Below are positions 13,619 to 20,316 of a stretch of 21,572 nucleotides of DNA, piece after piece. Where the stretch lies: assembly GCA_016293205.1 (NCBI GenBank), contig JAEDES010000021.1:1-21572 (forward strand), read 5' to 3'. The notes beneath the pieces are model-generated. The model had not been told where the DNA came from and ran no database searches. It was given only the letters and a program-made list of their open reading frames with translations. The translations under genes and the position numbers were made by a program. Each line of letters opens with the position of its first letter. The first letter of the stretch is position 1. Source of the stretch: Bacilli bacterium (GTDB lineage: Bacteria; Bacillota_I; Bacilli_A; RF39; UBA660).

Positions 13619-15865
13619 ATGGACAAAAAAGTATTAGACGTTTTAAAGAAAACTAAGAAAGCCATCTCGTTAGATAGACTTTTTGAAAAACTAGAAGTTA
13701 CTACGGAAGATGAAAAAGTTGAAGTTAAAGAAATATTAGATAATTTAGTTAGTAAGTATGAAGTTTATGAAACACCAAATCATAATTATATAGCTATGTC
13801 AAAAACTTCTTATAGAAGAGGACATTTCTATGGTAATAAGAATGGTAGTGGAAGAGTAGTAGTTACTGTTGATTATATTGATGGTGAAGGAAAACATGTT
13901 GTTTATAATGAAGAATATCTTGTTGATAAAGATAGTGCACTTGGTGCTATTGATGGTGATGAGGTTCTTATTGATATTGCAAATAAAGACAGAAAGGGAA
14001 GCAAAGTTGGTGTTGTTAAAGACATTTTAAGTCGTGACTTGGAATATATTGCTGGTGAAGTTTATAGAGTTGGTAGTGCCTTCTTTGTTAAACCAGTTGA
14101 TAAGAAAAAGCAAAATATTACAATTGCTTTAGATGAGGAGGCAATTGAAGGTCAAAGAGTTGAAGTAGCTTTAACAGAATCAAATAGTAACAATTTTTAT
14201 ACTGGAAAAATTGTTAGAACTTTCGATCATAAGGATGATCCACAAGAACAAGAAGATGATGATGTTTTATGGGAAGCATTAAAGATGGGGATTACTAATG
14301 ATTTTAGTGATGAGTCTATTTTACAATTACAACATATTCCTAATAAAGTTTTAGATACTGATAAAATAGGTAGACATGATATAACTGATTGGGAAATATT
14401 TACTATTGATGGTAAAGATACTAAAGATATTGATGATGCTTTAAGTTGTAAGGTATTACCAAATGGTAATAGATTAGTTGGGGTTCATATTGCGGATGTA
14501 AGTCATTATATTCCTTGGGATTCTCCACTTGATAAAGATGCTAGAAGAAAAGGGACAAGTTCATATTTAGGTGGAAAAGTATTACCAATGTTTCCACATC
14601 AAATTTCAAATGGAATTTGTTCGTTAAATCCTAATGTAGATAGATTAGCAATGTCTGTAATTATGGAAGTTGATAAGAATGGACATGTTGTTAATAGAAA
14701 TATTTGGTTAAGTGTAATTAATTCAAAACTTAAAATGACATATGATTCTGTAAATGGAATATTAAAAGATGGTGTTGTTCCTGAAGAATATAGTAAACAT
14801 GCAGATACATTAAGAGAATTAAATAAGTTAGCATTAGTTCTTCGTAAGAATAGAATTAAGAAGGGTGCTGTTGAATTTGATAGACCTGAACTTAAAATTG
14901 TTCTTGATGAAAATGGAATTTTAAGTGGTATTGATTTAAGAGTACAAGATGTTGGAGAAAACTTAATTGAAGAGTTTATGTTACTTGCAAATGAAAATGT
15001 GGATGAAATGTTAGAGAAGAATGGTTCTCCAGTAGTTCATAGAGTACATGATGTTCCAAATGAAGAAAGAATGCTAAACTTTTTAAATTTATTAGAAGCT
15101 GTTGGATATCCGTTTAATAAATATAGTGCAGATGAATTATGTTCTAATAAGAGAGCATTACAAGAATTAACTGCTCATATTAGAAATACTGGTAATTTAT
15201 CAAATATGTTATCTTTATCATTAGTTCGTTGTATGTCTAGAGCTAAATATAGTCATATAAATATTGGGCATAATGGACTTGCTAAAGAAAACTATTGTCA
15301 TTTTACTTCGCCAATTAGAAGATATCCAGACTTAACCGTTCATAGAATTGTTAAAGATTGTTTAATGGATCCAGAAAATTGGAAACGTAATCAAAGAAAA
15401 TGGGAAACTAGAATTCCTGAAATATGTTATCATTCTTCTAAAATGGAAAGAGCTTCAGATGATGCTGAAATGGAAGTATTTAATAGAAGATGTGCTAAAT
15501 ATATGCAACAATTTGTTGGTCAAGAATTTGAAGCAACTGTTATTGGTTTAAGTGATAAAGGAATTCAAATTCAACTTGATAGTATGATTGAAGGTAGAGT
15601 AAGACCTAAATATCTTCCAGGAGATTATGAATATAATCCTGAAACATTCTCTTTATTATCACTTTCTGGTAATGATGATTATTATATTGGAGATAGATTA
15701 AGTGTTACTTTAAGAAGTTCTGATCCTGAAAGTAAGCATATTGATTTTTCTATTAATGGAAAAGTATATGAGAATAAATTAGTAGGTGTTGCATCTAAAA
15801 ATAAAACTGCTAAAGTAATGGCAAAAACACGAGAAGAAAGTAAGAAAAAAAGAACTTATCGATAA
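13619..15865 (+). CDS. rnr: Ribonuclease R (3'-5' exoribonuclease)
   Basis: Degrades structured RNA from the 3' end, including mRNA decay intermediates, defective rRNA and tmRNA-targeted messages. From ATG 13619 it has 748 residues. N-terminal winged-helix domain (1-70, LDVLKKTKKAISLDRLFEKL), cold-shock/OB domains (about 70-235, with RRGHFYGNKNGSGRVV), and the RNB catalytic core from about 250. The active-site cluster DGKDTKDIDDA gives Asp264, 270, 272 and 273 with the spacing known for RNase II/R. HFTSPIRRYPDL is the core motif near residue 560. A C-terminal S1 domain (about 635-720) precedes a Lys/Arg-rich tail (TREESKKKRTYR) typical of RNase R. In many Firmicutes rnr neighbours secG and smpB; here it stands alone between two terminators. 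Confidence 0.95.
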   Translation: MDKKVLDVLKKTKKAISLDRLFEKLEVTTEDEKVEVKEILDNLVSKYEVYETPNHNYIAMSKTSYRRGHFYGNKNGSGRVVVTVDYIDGEGKHVVYNEEYLVDKDSALGAIDGDEVLIDIANKDRKGSKVGVVKDILSRDLEYIAGEVYRVGSAFFVKPVDKKKQNITIALDEEAIEGQRVEVALTESNSNNFYTGKIVRTFDHKDDPQEQEDDDVLWEALKMGITNDFSDESILQLQHIPNKVLDTDKIGRHDITDWEIFTIDGKDTKDIDDALSCKVLPNGNRLVGVHIADVSHYIPWDSPLDKDARRKGTSSYLGGKVLPMFPHQISNGICSLNPNVDRLAMSVIMEVDKNGHVVNRNIWLSVINSKLKMTYDSVNGILKDGVVPEEYSKHADTLRELNKLALVLRKNRIKKGAVEFDRPELKIVLDENGILSGIDLRVQDVGENLIEEFMLLANENVDEMLEKNGSPVVHRVHDVPNEERMLNFLNLLEAVGYPFNKYSADELCSNKRALQELTAHIRNTGNLSNMLSLSLVRCMSRAKYSHINIGHNGLAKENYCHFTSPIRRYPDLTVHRIVKDCLMDPENWKRNQRKWETRIPEICYHSSKMERASDDAEMEVFNRRCAKYMQQFVGQEFEATVIGLSDKGIQIQLDSMIEGRVRPKYLPGDYEYNPETFSLLSLSGNDDYYIGDRLSVTLRSSDPESKHIDFSINGKVYENKLVGVASKNKTAKVMAKTREESKKKRTYR

Positions 15866-15878
15866 GATAAGTTTTTTT
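15853..15878 (+). terminator. Rho-independent terminator after rnr
   Basis: AACTTATC / GATAAGTT, an 8-bp perfect stem, then T run. The 5-nt loop GATAA contains the stop codon (15863-15865). Confidence 0.87.
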
Positions 15879-15897
15879 ATTTCTTTTTTTAGATAGG

Positions 15898-15926
15898 TTG
15901 ATAATTTTCTTTTAAAATGTTATCAT
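15898..15926 (+). promoter_or_regulatory. Promoter of the Ala/Glu-rich membrane protein gene
   Basis: TTGATA at 15898-15903, a 17-nt spacer, TATCAT at 15921-15926 with an upstream TGT (extended -10). Predicted transcription start near 15933; RBS GAGGTGA follows at 15940-15946. Confidence 0.75.
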
Positions 15927-15951
15927 ATATATTGAGAATAGAGGTGAACTA

Positions 15952-16362
15952 ATGGATTTCGTAATAGTATTTTTCAGAGATGTTTTAGATGGTCCTTTAT
16001 ATATTGCGGTATCTATTGTGTGCTCTATTTTAATTTGCTCTTGTATAGGATATATGGGAGAAAAATATTTAGAAGAAAAGAAAGAAGGAAAAGAGTTTGC
16101 TTCGAAACATACTTCTGTAGATGATAAACCTTTAACTGCCGAAGAAGCAAAAAAAGTGTTACAAACTGCTACTTCTCAAACTGCTGAAAATGGAGAAGCA
16201 GTTGCTCAAGCTGCTGCTGATGCTGCTCAAAGTGAAGCAGTTGCCGAACAATCTCCAGAAGGAGCAACTGAGGCTAGTGAAGAAGAGGAAACTCAAATTA
16301 ATGCCAATGATGTTTATTCAATTGGTGGAGGTAAAATTGAAGAGTTGTTAGATGATGACTAA
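15952..16362 (+). CDS. Single-pass membrane protein with Ala/Glu-rich tail, unknown function
   Basis: Not recognised as a named family. It has 136 residues: a short N-terminus, one hydrophobic segment (about 15-35, with three Cys in VCSILICSC), a basic juxtamembrane stretch KYLEEKKEGKEF, then a low-complexity Ala/Glu/Gln/Ser region at about 60-117 that is probably disordered. It ends in a more ordered-looking motif NDVYSIGGGKIEELLDDD. The positive charges after the helix suggest the tail is cytoplasmic. It has its own promoter and lies 57 nt before cdaA, with no terminator seen between them, so read-through into cdaA-cdaR is possible. The terminal motif looks like a short binding motif, but no partner can be named. 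The RBS GAGGTGA supports ATG 15952. Confidence 0.7.
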   Translation: MDFVIVFFRDVLDGPLYIAVSIVCSILICSCIGYMGEKYLEEKKEGKEFASKHTSVDDKPLTAEEAKKVLQTATSQTAENGEAVAQAAADAAQSEAVAEQSPEGATEASEEEETQINANDVYSIGGGKIEELLDDD

Positions 16363-16364
16363 TC

Positions 16365-16393
16365 TTTACTATTTATTATAAATTGTGTATACT
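16365..16393 (+). promoter_or_regulatory. Promoter of cdaA-cdaR
   Basis: TTTACT at 16365-16370, 17-nt spacer, TATACT at 16388-16393. Predicted start near 16400; the RBS AAAGGAGAGG follows at 16405-16414. It begins just after the stop of the upstream gene, whose read-through could add to expression. Confidence 0.7.
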
Positions 16394-16419
16394 AATATGT
16401 ACTAAAAGGAGAGGATGTA

Positions 16420-17247
16420 ATGTCAATTACAATGACTGATATTATTTCAATCATACGTAATATTATTGATATATGTTTAGTATGGTTGATAATTTATTTT
16501 ATATTAAATAACTTAAAGAATAATGTTAAATTAACATTATTATTTAAAGGAGTATTCTTTATATTATTACTTGCAATAGTAAGTGATATATGTGGATTTG
16601 TTACTATAGGTGTATTACTTGATTATATTATTCAATGGGGACCTATAGCATTAATAGTTGTATTCCAACCAGAAATTAGAAATATTTTGGAACAACTTGG
16701 ACGAAGTCAATTACTTGGTCGCCATAAAGTATTAACTGTTGATGAACGTGAAAGAATGGTTTATGAAATGGTTAATGCAATTGATTATCTTAGAAAAGAT
16801 AAGATTGGTGCATTAATGGTAATTGAAAGAGATATTAGTTTAGGAAATTATATTGATAAAGCTAAAAAGATTTATGCAGATTTAACTAGTGATTTATTAA
16901 TAGCAATTTTTTATGAAGGTAACCCATTACATGATGGTGGAGTTATTATTCAAGGAGATAGAATTACTTGTGCAGGAGCAGTATTCCCTACAAGTAGTAG
17001 TCCTAAGATAAATAAACGTTTAGGTACTAGACATAGGGCTGCACTTGGACTTGCTGAAGAAACTGATGCTATTTGTATAGTTGTTTCTGAAGAAACTGGA
17101 CGTATCTCAATCGCTTTAAAAGGTGAACTACTTTATAATCTAACTTTAGATGATGTTAGAATGTTATTAATAGATGAATTAAAACCAAAACAAGATATTG
17201 AAATTGAAGAAGAAGTAGAGGAAGATAAAGATGAAGAAAGTATTTAG
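16420..17247 (+). CDS. cdaA: Membrane diadenylate cyclase CdaA
   Basis: Makes the second messenger c-di-AMP from two ATP, which in Firmicutes controls potassium and osmolyte transport and wall homeostasis. It has 275 residues: three N-terminal membrane helices (about 10-28, 37-55, 60-80), a linker (QPEIRNILEQLGR), and the DAC domain from about 105 to 255. The active site has PLHDGGVII, Asp172-Gly173-Gly174, where the family motif is DGA, and GTRHRAALG with Arg204-His205-Arg206, as expected. SEETGRISIAL also matches CdaA. The tail is very acidic (IEIEEEVEEDKDEES). The start follows AAAGGAGAGG. The gene overlaps cdaR by 17 nt. The common third gene of this operon, glmM, is not next. Function is secure; the Ala-to-Gly change in the DGA motif is discussed separately. 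Confidence 0.95.
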   Translation: MSITMTDIISIIRNIIDICLVWLIIYFILNNLKNNVKLTLLFKGVFFILLLAIVSDICGFVTIGVLLDYIIQWGPIALIVVFQPEIRNILEQLGRSQLLGRHKVLTVDERERMVYEMVNAIDYLRKDKIGALMVIERDISLGNYIDKAKKIYADLTSDLLIAIFYEGNPLHDGGVIIQGDRITCAGAVFPTSSSPKINKRLGTRHRAALGLAEETDAICIVVSEETGRISIALKGELLYNLTLDDVRMLLIDELKPKQDIEIEEEVEEDKDEESI

Positions 17248-18589
17248 ATTAATAGGTAGAATAATTCGTCTTTTAGGAATGTTCTTCGATAAATGGTTGA
17301 TAACTCCTATTACAAAAGTTATTTTGGTTTTAATGAATTTATTTAAAGATAATACTAAAAGTTTTGATAAAATGATTAGTAAAAAATCAACATTGATTAT
17401 TGTTAGTTTAGTAATGGCTTTTGGTATATTTATTTATGTTGATCAAGAATCAAATGTTATGATTGATCAATATGCAGAGATTTTATATGATCAACCTGTA
17501 ACAGCAGTATTCAATGAAGAATTATATGTTGTTGAAGGTTTACCTGAGAGTGTAGATATTACTTTAGTTGGACAAAGAAGACATATCTTCTTAGCAAAAC
17601 AATCTCCATCTAAAGGAGTATCAGTTGATTTAACTGGTTTAAAACCTGGAAATCATAAAGTTACTTTAAAGTATGCTCAAAGATTAAAATCTTTAGATTA
17701 TAAGTTAGATCCTTCAAATGTTACAGTAACTATTTATGAAAAGGTTAGTGAAACTAGAAGTTTAACTTATGATGTATTACACAGAGATAGTTTAGATAGT
17801 AAATTATTTATTAGTGATATTGAATTGGATAGAGACAATGTTATTGTTAAGGGTGCTGAATATAAACTTCAACAAGTTGCTACTGTAAAAGCATTAGTAG
17901 ATGTTGATAATATTCCAAATCCTAAAGCAGGTGTTTTAACATTAAAAGATGTTCCTTTAGTTGCATATGATGCTGAAGGTAAAATCTTAGATGTTGAAGT
18001 TGTACCTAAGACAGTAACTGCTAAGATTACAATTACTTCTCCAAGTAAAGAAGTACCAATCAAGATTGTTCCTACTGGAAACTTAGCTTTTGGTAAATCA
18101 ATTAAAGCAATTGATACTAGTGTAAGTAGTGTAACTATTTATGGTGATCAAGAAGCTGTTGATAAGATTGAAGTATTAGAAGTTGAAATTGATGTTAAGG
18201 GATTAGAAAAGAATAAAGATTTCCATGTAACATTAAAGAAACCTTCTGGAATTACTGAATTAAGTTCTAAGACATTAACAGTTAAAGTTTATGTTGATAA
18301 TTCAGTTACTAAAGAATTTGAAAATATTTCAATTAGTACTGAAAACTTAAATAGTAAGTATGCAGTTCAAGCTTTAACTGAGGATGATAGACAAGTTACA
18401 GTTGTGGTTAGTGGAAGTAAAGAAAATGTTGATGCATTAGATGTTTCATCAATTAAAGCTTATGTAGACTTAGAAAAACTTGGTGTTGGTACTCATGATG
18501 TTGAAGTTAAAGTAACTGGAGATGACTTGAAGTTAACATATGCTTCTAAGACAAAGAAAGTTAAAATTAAAATTACTGAAAAGAAATAG
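17231..18589 (+). CDS. cdaR: YbbR-domain regulator of CdaA
   Basis: Membrane-anchored extracytoplasmic protein that binds and modulates CdaA in studied Firmicutes. It has 452 residues. A hydrophobic anchor lies at about 52-70 (TLIIVSLVMAFGIFIYV), followed by four YbbR-type repeats recognisable by VVEGLPESV, IVKGAEYKL, TIYGDQEAV and VVSGSKENV starts and by recurring (V/I)D(V/L) strand ends. Unlike the short N-terminus usual in CdaR, about 48 residues precede the anchor, including a second hydrophobic stretch (WLITPITKVILVLMNLF, about 22-38) and several Arg/Lys. The start ATG 17231 lies inside cdaA, with a GGAAGAT-like RBS; co-expression and coupling with cdaA are clear. The protein ends in a basic segment, KTKKVKIKITEKK. 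Confidence 0.92.
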   Translation: MKKVFRLIGRIIRLLGMFFDKWLITPITKVILVLMNLFKDNTKSFDKMISKKSTLIIVSLVMAFGIFIYVDQESNVMIDQYAEILYDQPVTAVFNEELYVVEGLPESVDITLVGQRRHIFLAKQSPSKGVSVDLTGLKPGNHKVTLKYAQRLKSLDYKLDPSNVTVTIYEKVSETRSLTYDVLHRDSLDSKLFISDIELDRDNVIVKGAEYKLQQVATVKALVDVDNIPNPKAGVLTLKDVPLVAYDAEGKILDVEVVPKTVTAKITITSPSKEVPIKIVPTGNLAFGKSIKAIDTSVSSVTIYGDQEAVDKIEVLEVEIDVKGLEKNKDFHVTLKKPSGITELSSKTLTVKVYVDNSVTKEFENISISTENLNSKYAVQALTEDDRQVTVVVSGSKENVDALDVSSIKAYVDLEKLGVGTHDVEVKVTGDDLKLTYASKTKKVKIKITEKK

Positions 18590-18608
18590 TTAATCTATTT
18601 CTTTTTTT
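18581..18608 (+). terminator. Rho-independent terminator of cdaA-cdaR
   Basis: AAGAAATAG / CTATTTCTT, a 9-bp perfect stem with TTAAT loop, then T run. The TAG stop (18587-18589) is the top of the 5' arm. Confidence 0.87.
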
Positions 18609-18628
18609 GGTATATTATGTTTTTTATT

Positions 18629-18653
18629 CCATATTATTAATTAGAATATATGG
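18629..18653. promoter_or_regulatory. Inverted repeat upstream of lipoprotein gene
   Basis: CCATAT and ATATGG, 13 nt apart, just before the RBS (GGGGTGA, 18652-18658) of the lipoprotein gene. It could be an operator or a chance match in AT-rich DNA; no clear -35/-10 pair was found here. Confidence 0.3.
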
Positions 18654-18661
18654 GGTGAAAA

Positions 18662-19657
18662 ATGAAAAAAATAATTATTTTGATGTGTTTTGTATTTTTA
18701 TTATGTGGTTGTGGAAAGATTGATAAGAAAGATGTTTTTAAAGAATTAGAAAAAAATATTGATAATAAAATTGGTTATAAGTTGAATGGTACATTAGAGA
18801 TTTTAAATAATGATGAAGTGTATGTATATGATATTTCGGTAGGTCATAAGAAAGATGATTATTATAAAGTAGTATTAACTAATCAATCTAATAATCATAG
18901 TCAAGTTATATTAAAAAATGATGATGGAGTGTTTATTCTTACACCATCTTTAAACAAGAGTTTTAAATTTCAAAGTGATTGGCCGTATAATAATTCTCAA
19001 ATATATTTATTAGATAAAGTTTTAGATGATATAAATAAGGATTCTGAATATAAATTTAAAAAGACTGATAAGGGATATGAAATAATTACTAAAGTTAATT
19101 ATCCTAATAATAAAAATTTAGTTAAAGAAAAGATTGTGTTAGATGATAAGTATAATATTAAAAAGATTTATGTTTATGATAGCGATGATCTTATTTGTAT
19201 GAAGATGGCATTTAATAATATTGATTATTCTCCTAAATTTAGTAATGATTATTTTGAAATTGATGAAGTTATGAGTACATTTGAAATAGAAGAAGTTAAG
19301 GAGACTAGTATCTTTGAAGATACTATGTATCCCTTATTTATACCTGATGGGACAAAGTTAACTAATGAAGAAAGAATTAAAACTGATTTTGGAGAAAGAG
19401 TTATTTTAACATTTGAAGGAGATAAGTCATTCTTATTGGTGGAGGAGACGGCTAATGTTGAAGAAGAATTTACTATAATCCCAACATTTGGAGAACCATA
19501 TCAGTTAATGGATACTTTAGGTGTTATGACAGATACATCATTATCTTGGACTAGTAATGGAGTAGAGTATTATTTAATAAGTGAGGTTATGAGTAAAGAT
19601 GAATTAGTTGAGGTTGCTCAGTCTATTTATGAATTGCCTGTAACTAGTATAAAATAA
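18662..19657 (+). CDS. LolA-like lipoprotein with DUF4367-like end (GerS/YdcC type)
   Basis: Membrane-anchored lipoprotein of 331 residues. The signal peptide ends in the lipobox LCGC, so Cys17 should carry the lipid. Residues about 35-205 match the LolA-like fold seen in Gram-positive proteins such as YdcC and the clostridial germination lipoprotein GerS: a substrate-cradle pattern with VILKNDDGVFILTPSLNK, FKFQSDWPYNNSQIYLL, and IVLDDKYNIKKIYVYD. From about 215 a second domain (MYPLFIPDGTKLTNEE, then SWTSNGVEYYLIS) resembles DUF4367, which often closes such proteins. In GerS relatives the role is linked to spore cortex processing, but this is not proven for all; it may serve general envelope stress or lipid handling. 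The gene has an RBS GGGGTGA. Whether the organism sporulates cannot be decided here. Confidence 0.78.
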   Translation: MKKIIILMCFVFLLCGCGKIDKKDVFKELEKNIDNKIGYKLNGTLEILNNDEVYVYDISVGHKKDDYYKVVLTNQSNNHSQVILKNDDGVFILTPSLNKSFKFQSDWPYNNSQIYLLDKVLDDINKDSEYKFKKTDKGYEIITKVNYPNNKNLVKEKIVLDDKYNIKKIYVYDSDDLICMKMAFNNIDYSPKFSNDYFEIDEVMSTFEIEEVKETSIFEDTMYPLFIPDGTKLTNEERIKTDFGERVILTFEGDKSFLLVEETANVEEEFTIIPTFGEPYQLMDTLGVMTDTSLSWTSNGVEYYLISEVMSKDELVEVAQSIYELPVTSIK

Positions 19658-19680
19658 AAGACTTTATTTATATTTTTAGA
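19653..19680 (+). terminator. Weak putative terminator after lipoprotein gene
   Basis: AAATAAA / TTTATTT (7 A-T pairs, 4-nt loop AGAC) followed by ATATTTTT. The lack of G-C pairs makes it weak. It overlaps the stop codon. Confidence 0.35.
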
Positions 19681-19691
19681 TATGTTATAAT
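19663..19691 (+). promoter_or_regulatory. Promoter of the thioredoxin-like membrane protein gene
   Basis: TATAAT at 19686-19691 with an upstream TGT (extended -10), and a poor -35 TTTATT at 19663-19668, spacer 17. The predicted start is only about 12 nt from the ATG, with RBS GGTGAT at 19700-19705. Confidence 0.6.
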
Positions 19692-19708
19692 TTTTTCGTG
19701 GTGATAAC

Positions 19709-20227
19709 ATGAAAAAGAAAGAAGTAAAGAAGAAAAAAGAAGATAAAAAGGTTGTTAAAAGTAAAAATAGTCCTGAGGTAAAAAAGATTATTACTACTTT
19801 AATTATAGTTGCGTTAGTGTTTGGATTTTTCTATTTACTAACATATATATTTGTTGGTGATTTTGGAAAAGAAGATGATACTAAAGAAGAAACTAAAATT
19901 CAATATGATGAAATTTTAGCTGGATCAAGTTTTTCTATGAATGCATCTAAATATTTGGTTGTTTACTATGATTTTGATGCAGAAGATGCCTCTGAAATTT
20001 TATCTGCTATTTATACTTATGAAGCTAAAAGCGATGCTTTAAAAGTATATACAGTTGATTTAGGAAATGCATTAAATAAAAATTCTGTATCTGAAAAATC
20101 AAAAAAAGATCCTAAAGATGCTACTGAGTTAGCAATTAGCGGACCAACTATTATTAGATTTAGAGATGGAATGGTTAGAGAATACATTGAAGGTCAAGAT
20201 AAAGTAGTTGATTATTTAAGTAAATAA
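19709..20227 (+). CDS. Membrane-anchored thioredoxin-like protein lacking cysteines
   Basis: 172 residues. A very basic N-terminus (18 Lys in the first 28 residues or so) is followed by one membrane helix at about 28-50 and an acidic linker (GKEDDTKEETK), so the remainder should face outside. Residues about 75-172 have a thioredoxin-like pattern: strand YLVVYYDFD, helix (EDASEILSAIYTYEA), strand LKVYTVDLG, then SGPTIIRFRDGMVREYIEG with the cis-Pro position and final helix. The whole protein contains no cysteine, so it cannot be a redox enzyme through CxxC; a structural, chaperone-like or binding role is more likely. The fold call rests on pattern only and has no clear named relative. Promoter and terminator indicate a single-gene unit. 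Confidence 0.65.
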   Translation: MKKKEVKKKKEDKKVVKSKNSPEVKKIITTLIIVALVFGFFYLLTYIFVGDFGKEDDTKEETKIQYDEILAGSSFSMNASKYLVVYYDFDAEDASEILSAIYTYEAKSDALKVYTVDLGNALNKNSVSEKSKKDPKDATELAISGPTIIRFRDGMVREYIEGQDKVVDYLSK

Positions 20228-20251
20228 AGAGACAAGTAATTGTCTTTTTTC
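20228..20251 (+). terminator. Rho-independent terminator after thioredoxin-like gene
   Basis: AGACAA / TTGTCT with a GTAA loop, then six T. It directly abuts the TAA stop at 20225-20227. Confidence 0.8.
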
Positions 20252-20272
20252 TATTTTCGATTTTAATTTTTA

Positions 20273-20300
20273 TTTTCATATGATATGATAATAATATGAT
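20273..20300 (+). promoter_or_regulatory. Candidate promoter of the S41 protease gene
   Basis: TTTTCA at 20273-20278, 16-nt spacer, TATGAT at 20295-20300. The surrounding ATATGATA repeats make alternative registers possible. The RBS GAGGTGA at 20306-20312 precedes the GTG start. Confidence 0.45.
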
Positions 20301-20316
20301 ATTATGAGGTGATAAA

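Noticed and set aside
18609..18640. Sporulation sigma-type promoter (GTATA, then CATATTA) before the lipoprotein gene
   Set aside because: The spacing of 15 nt does not match the 17-18 nt expected for sigma-G sites, and the sigma-F -10 pattern is absent; easily chance in AT-rich DNA.
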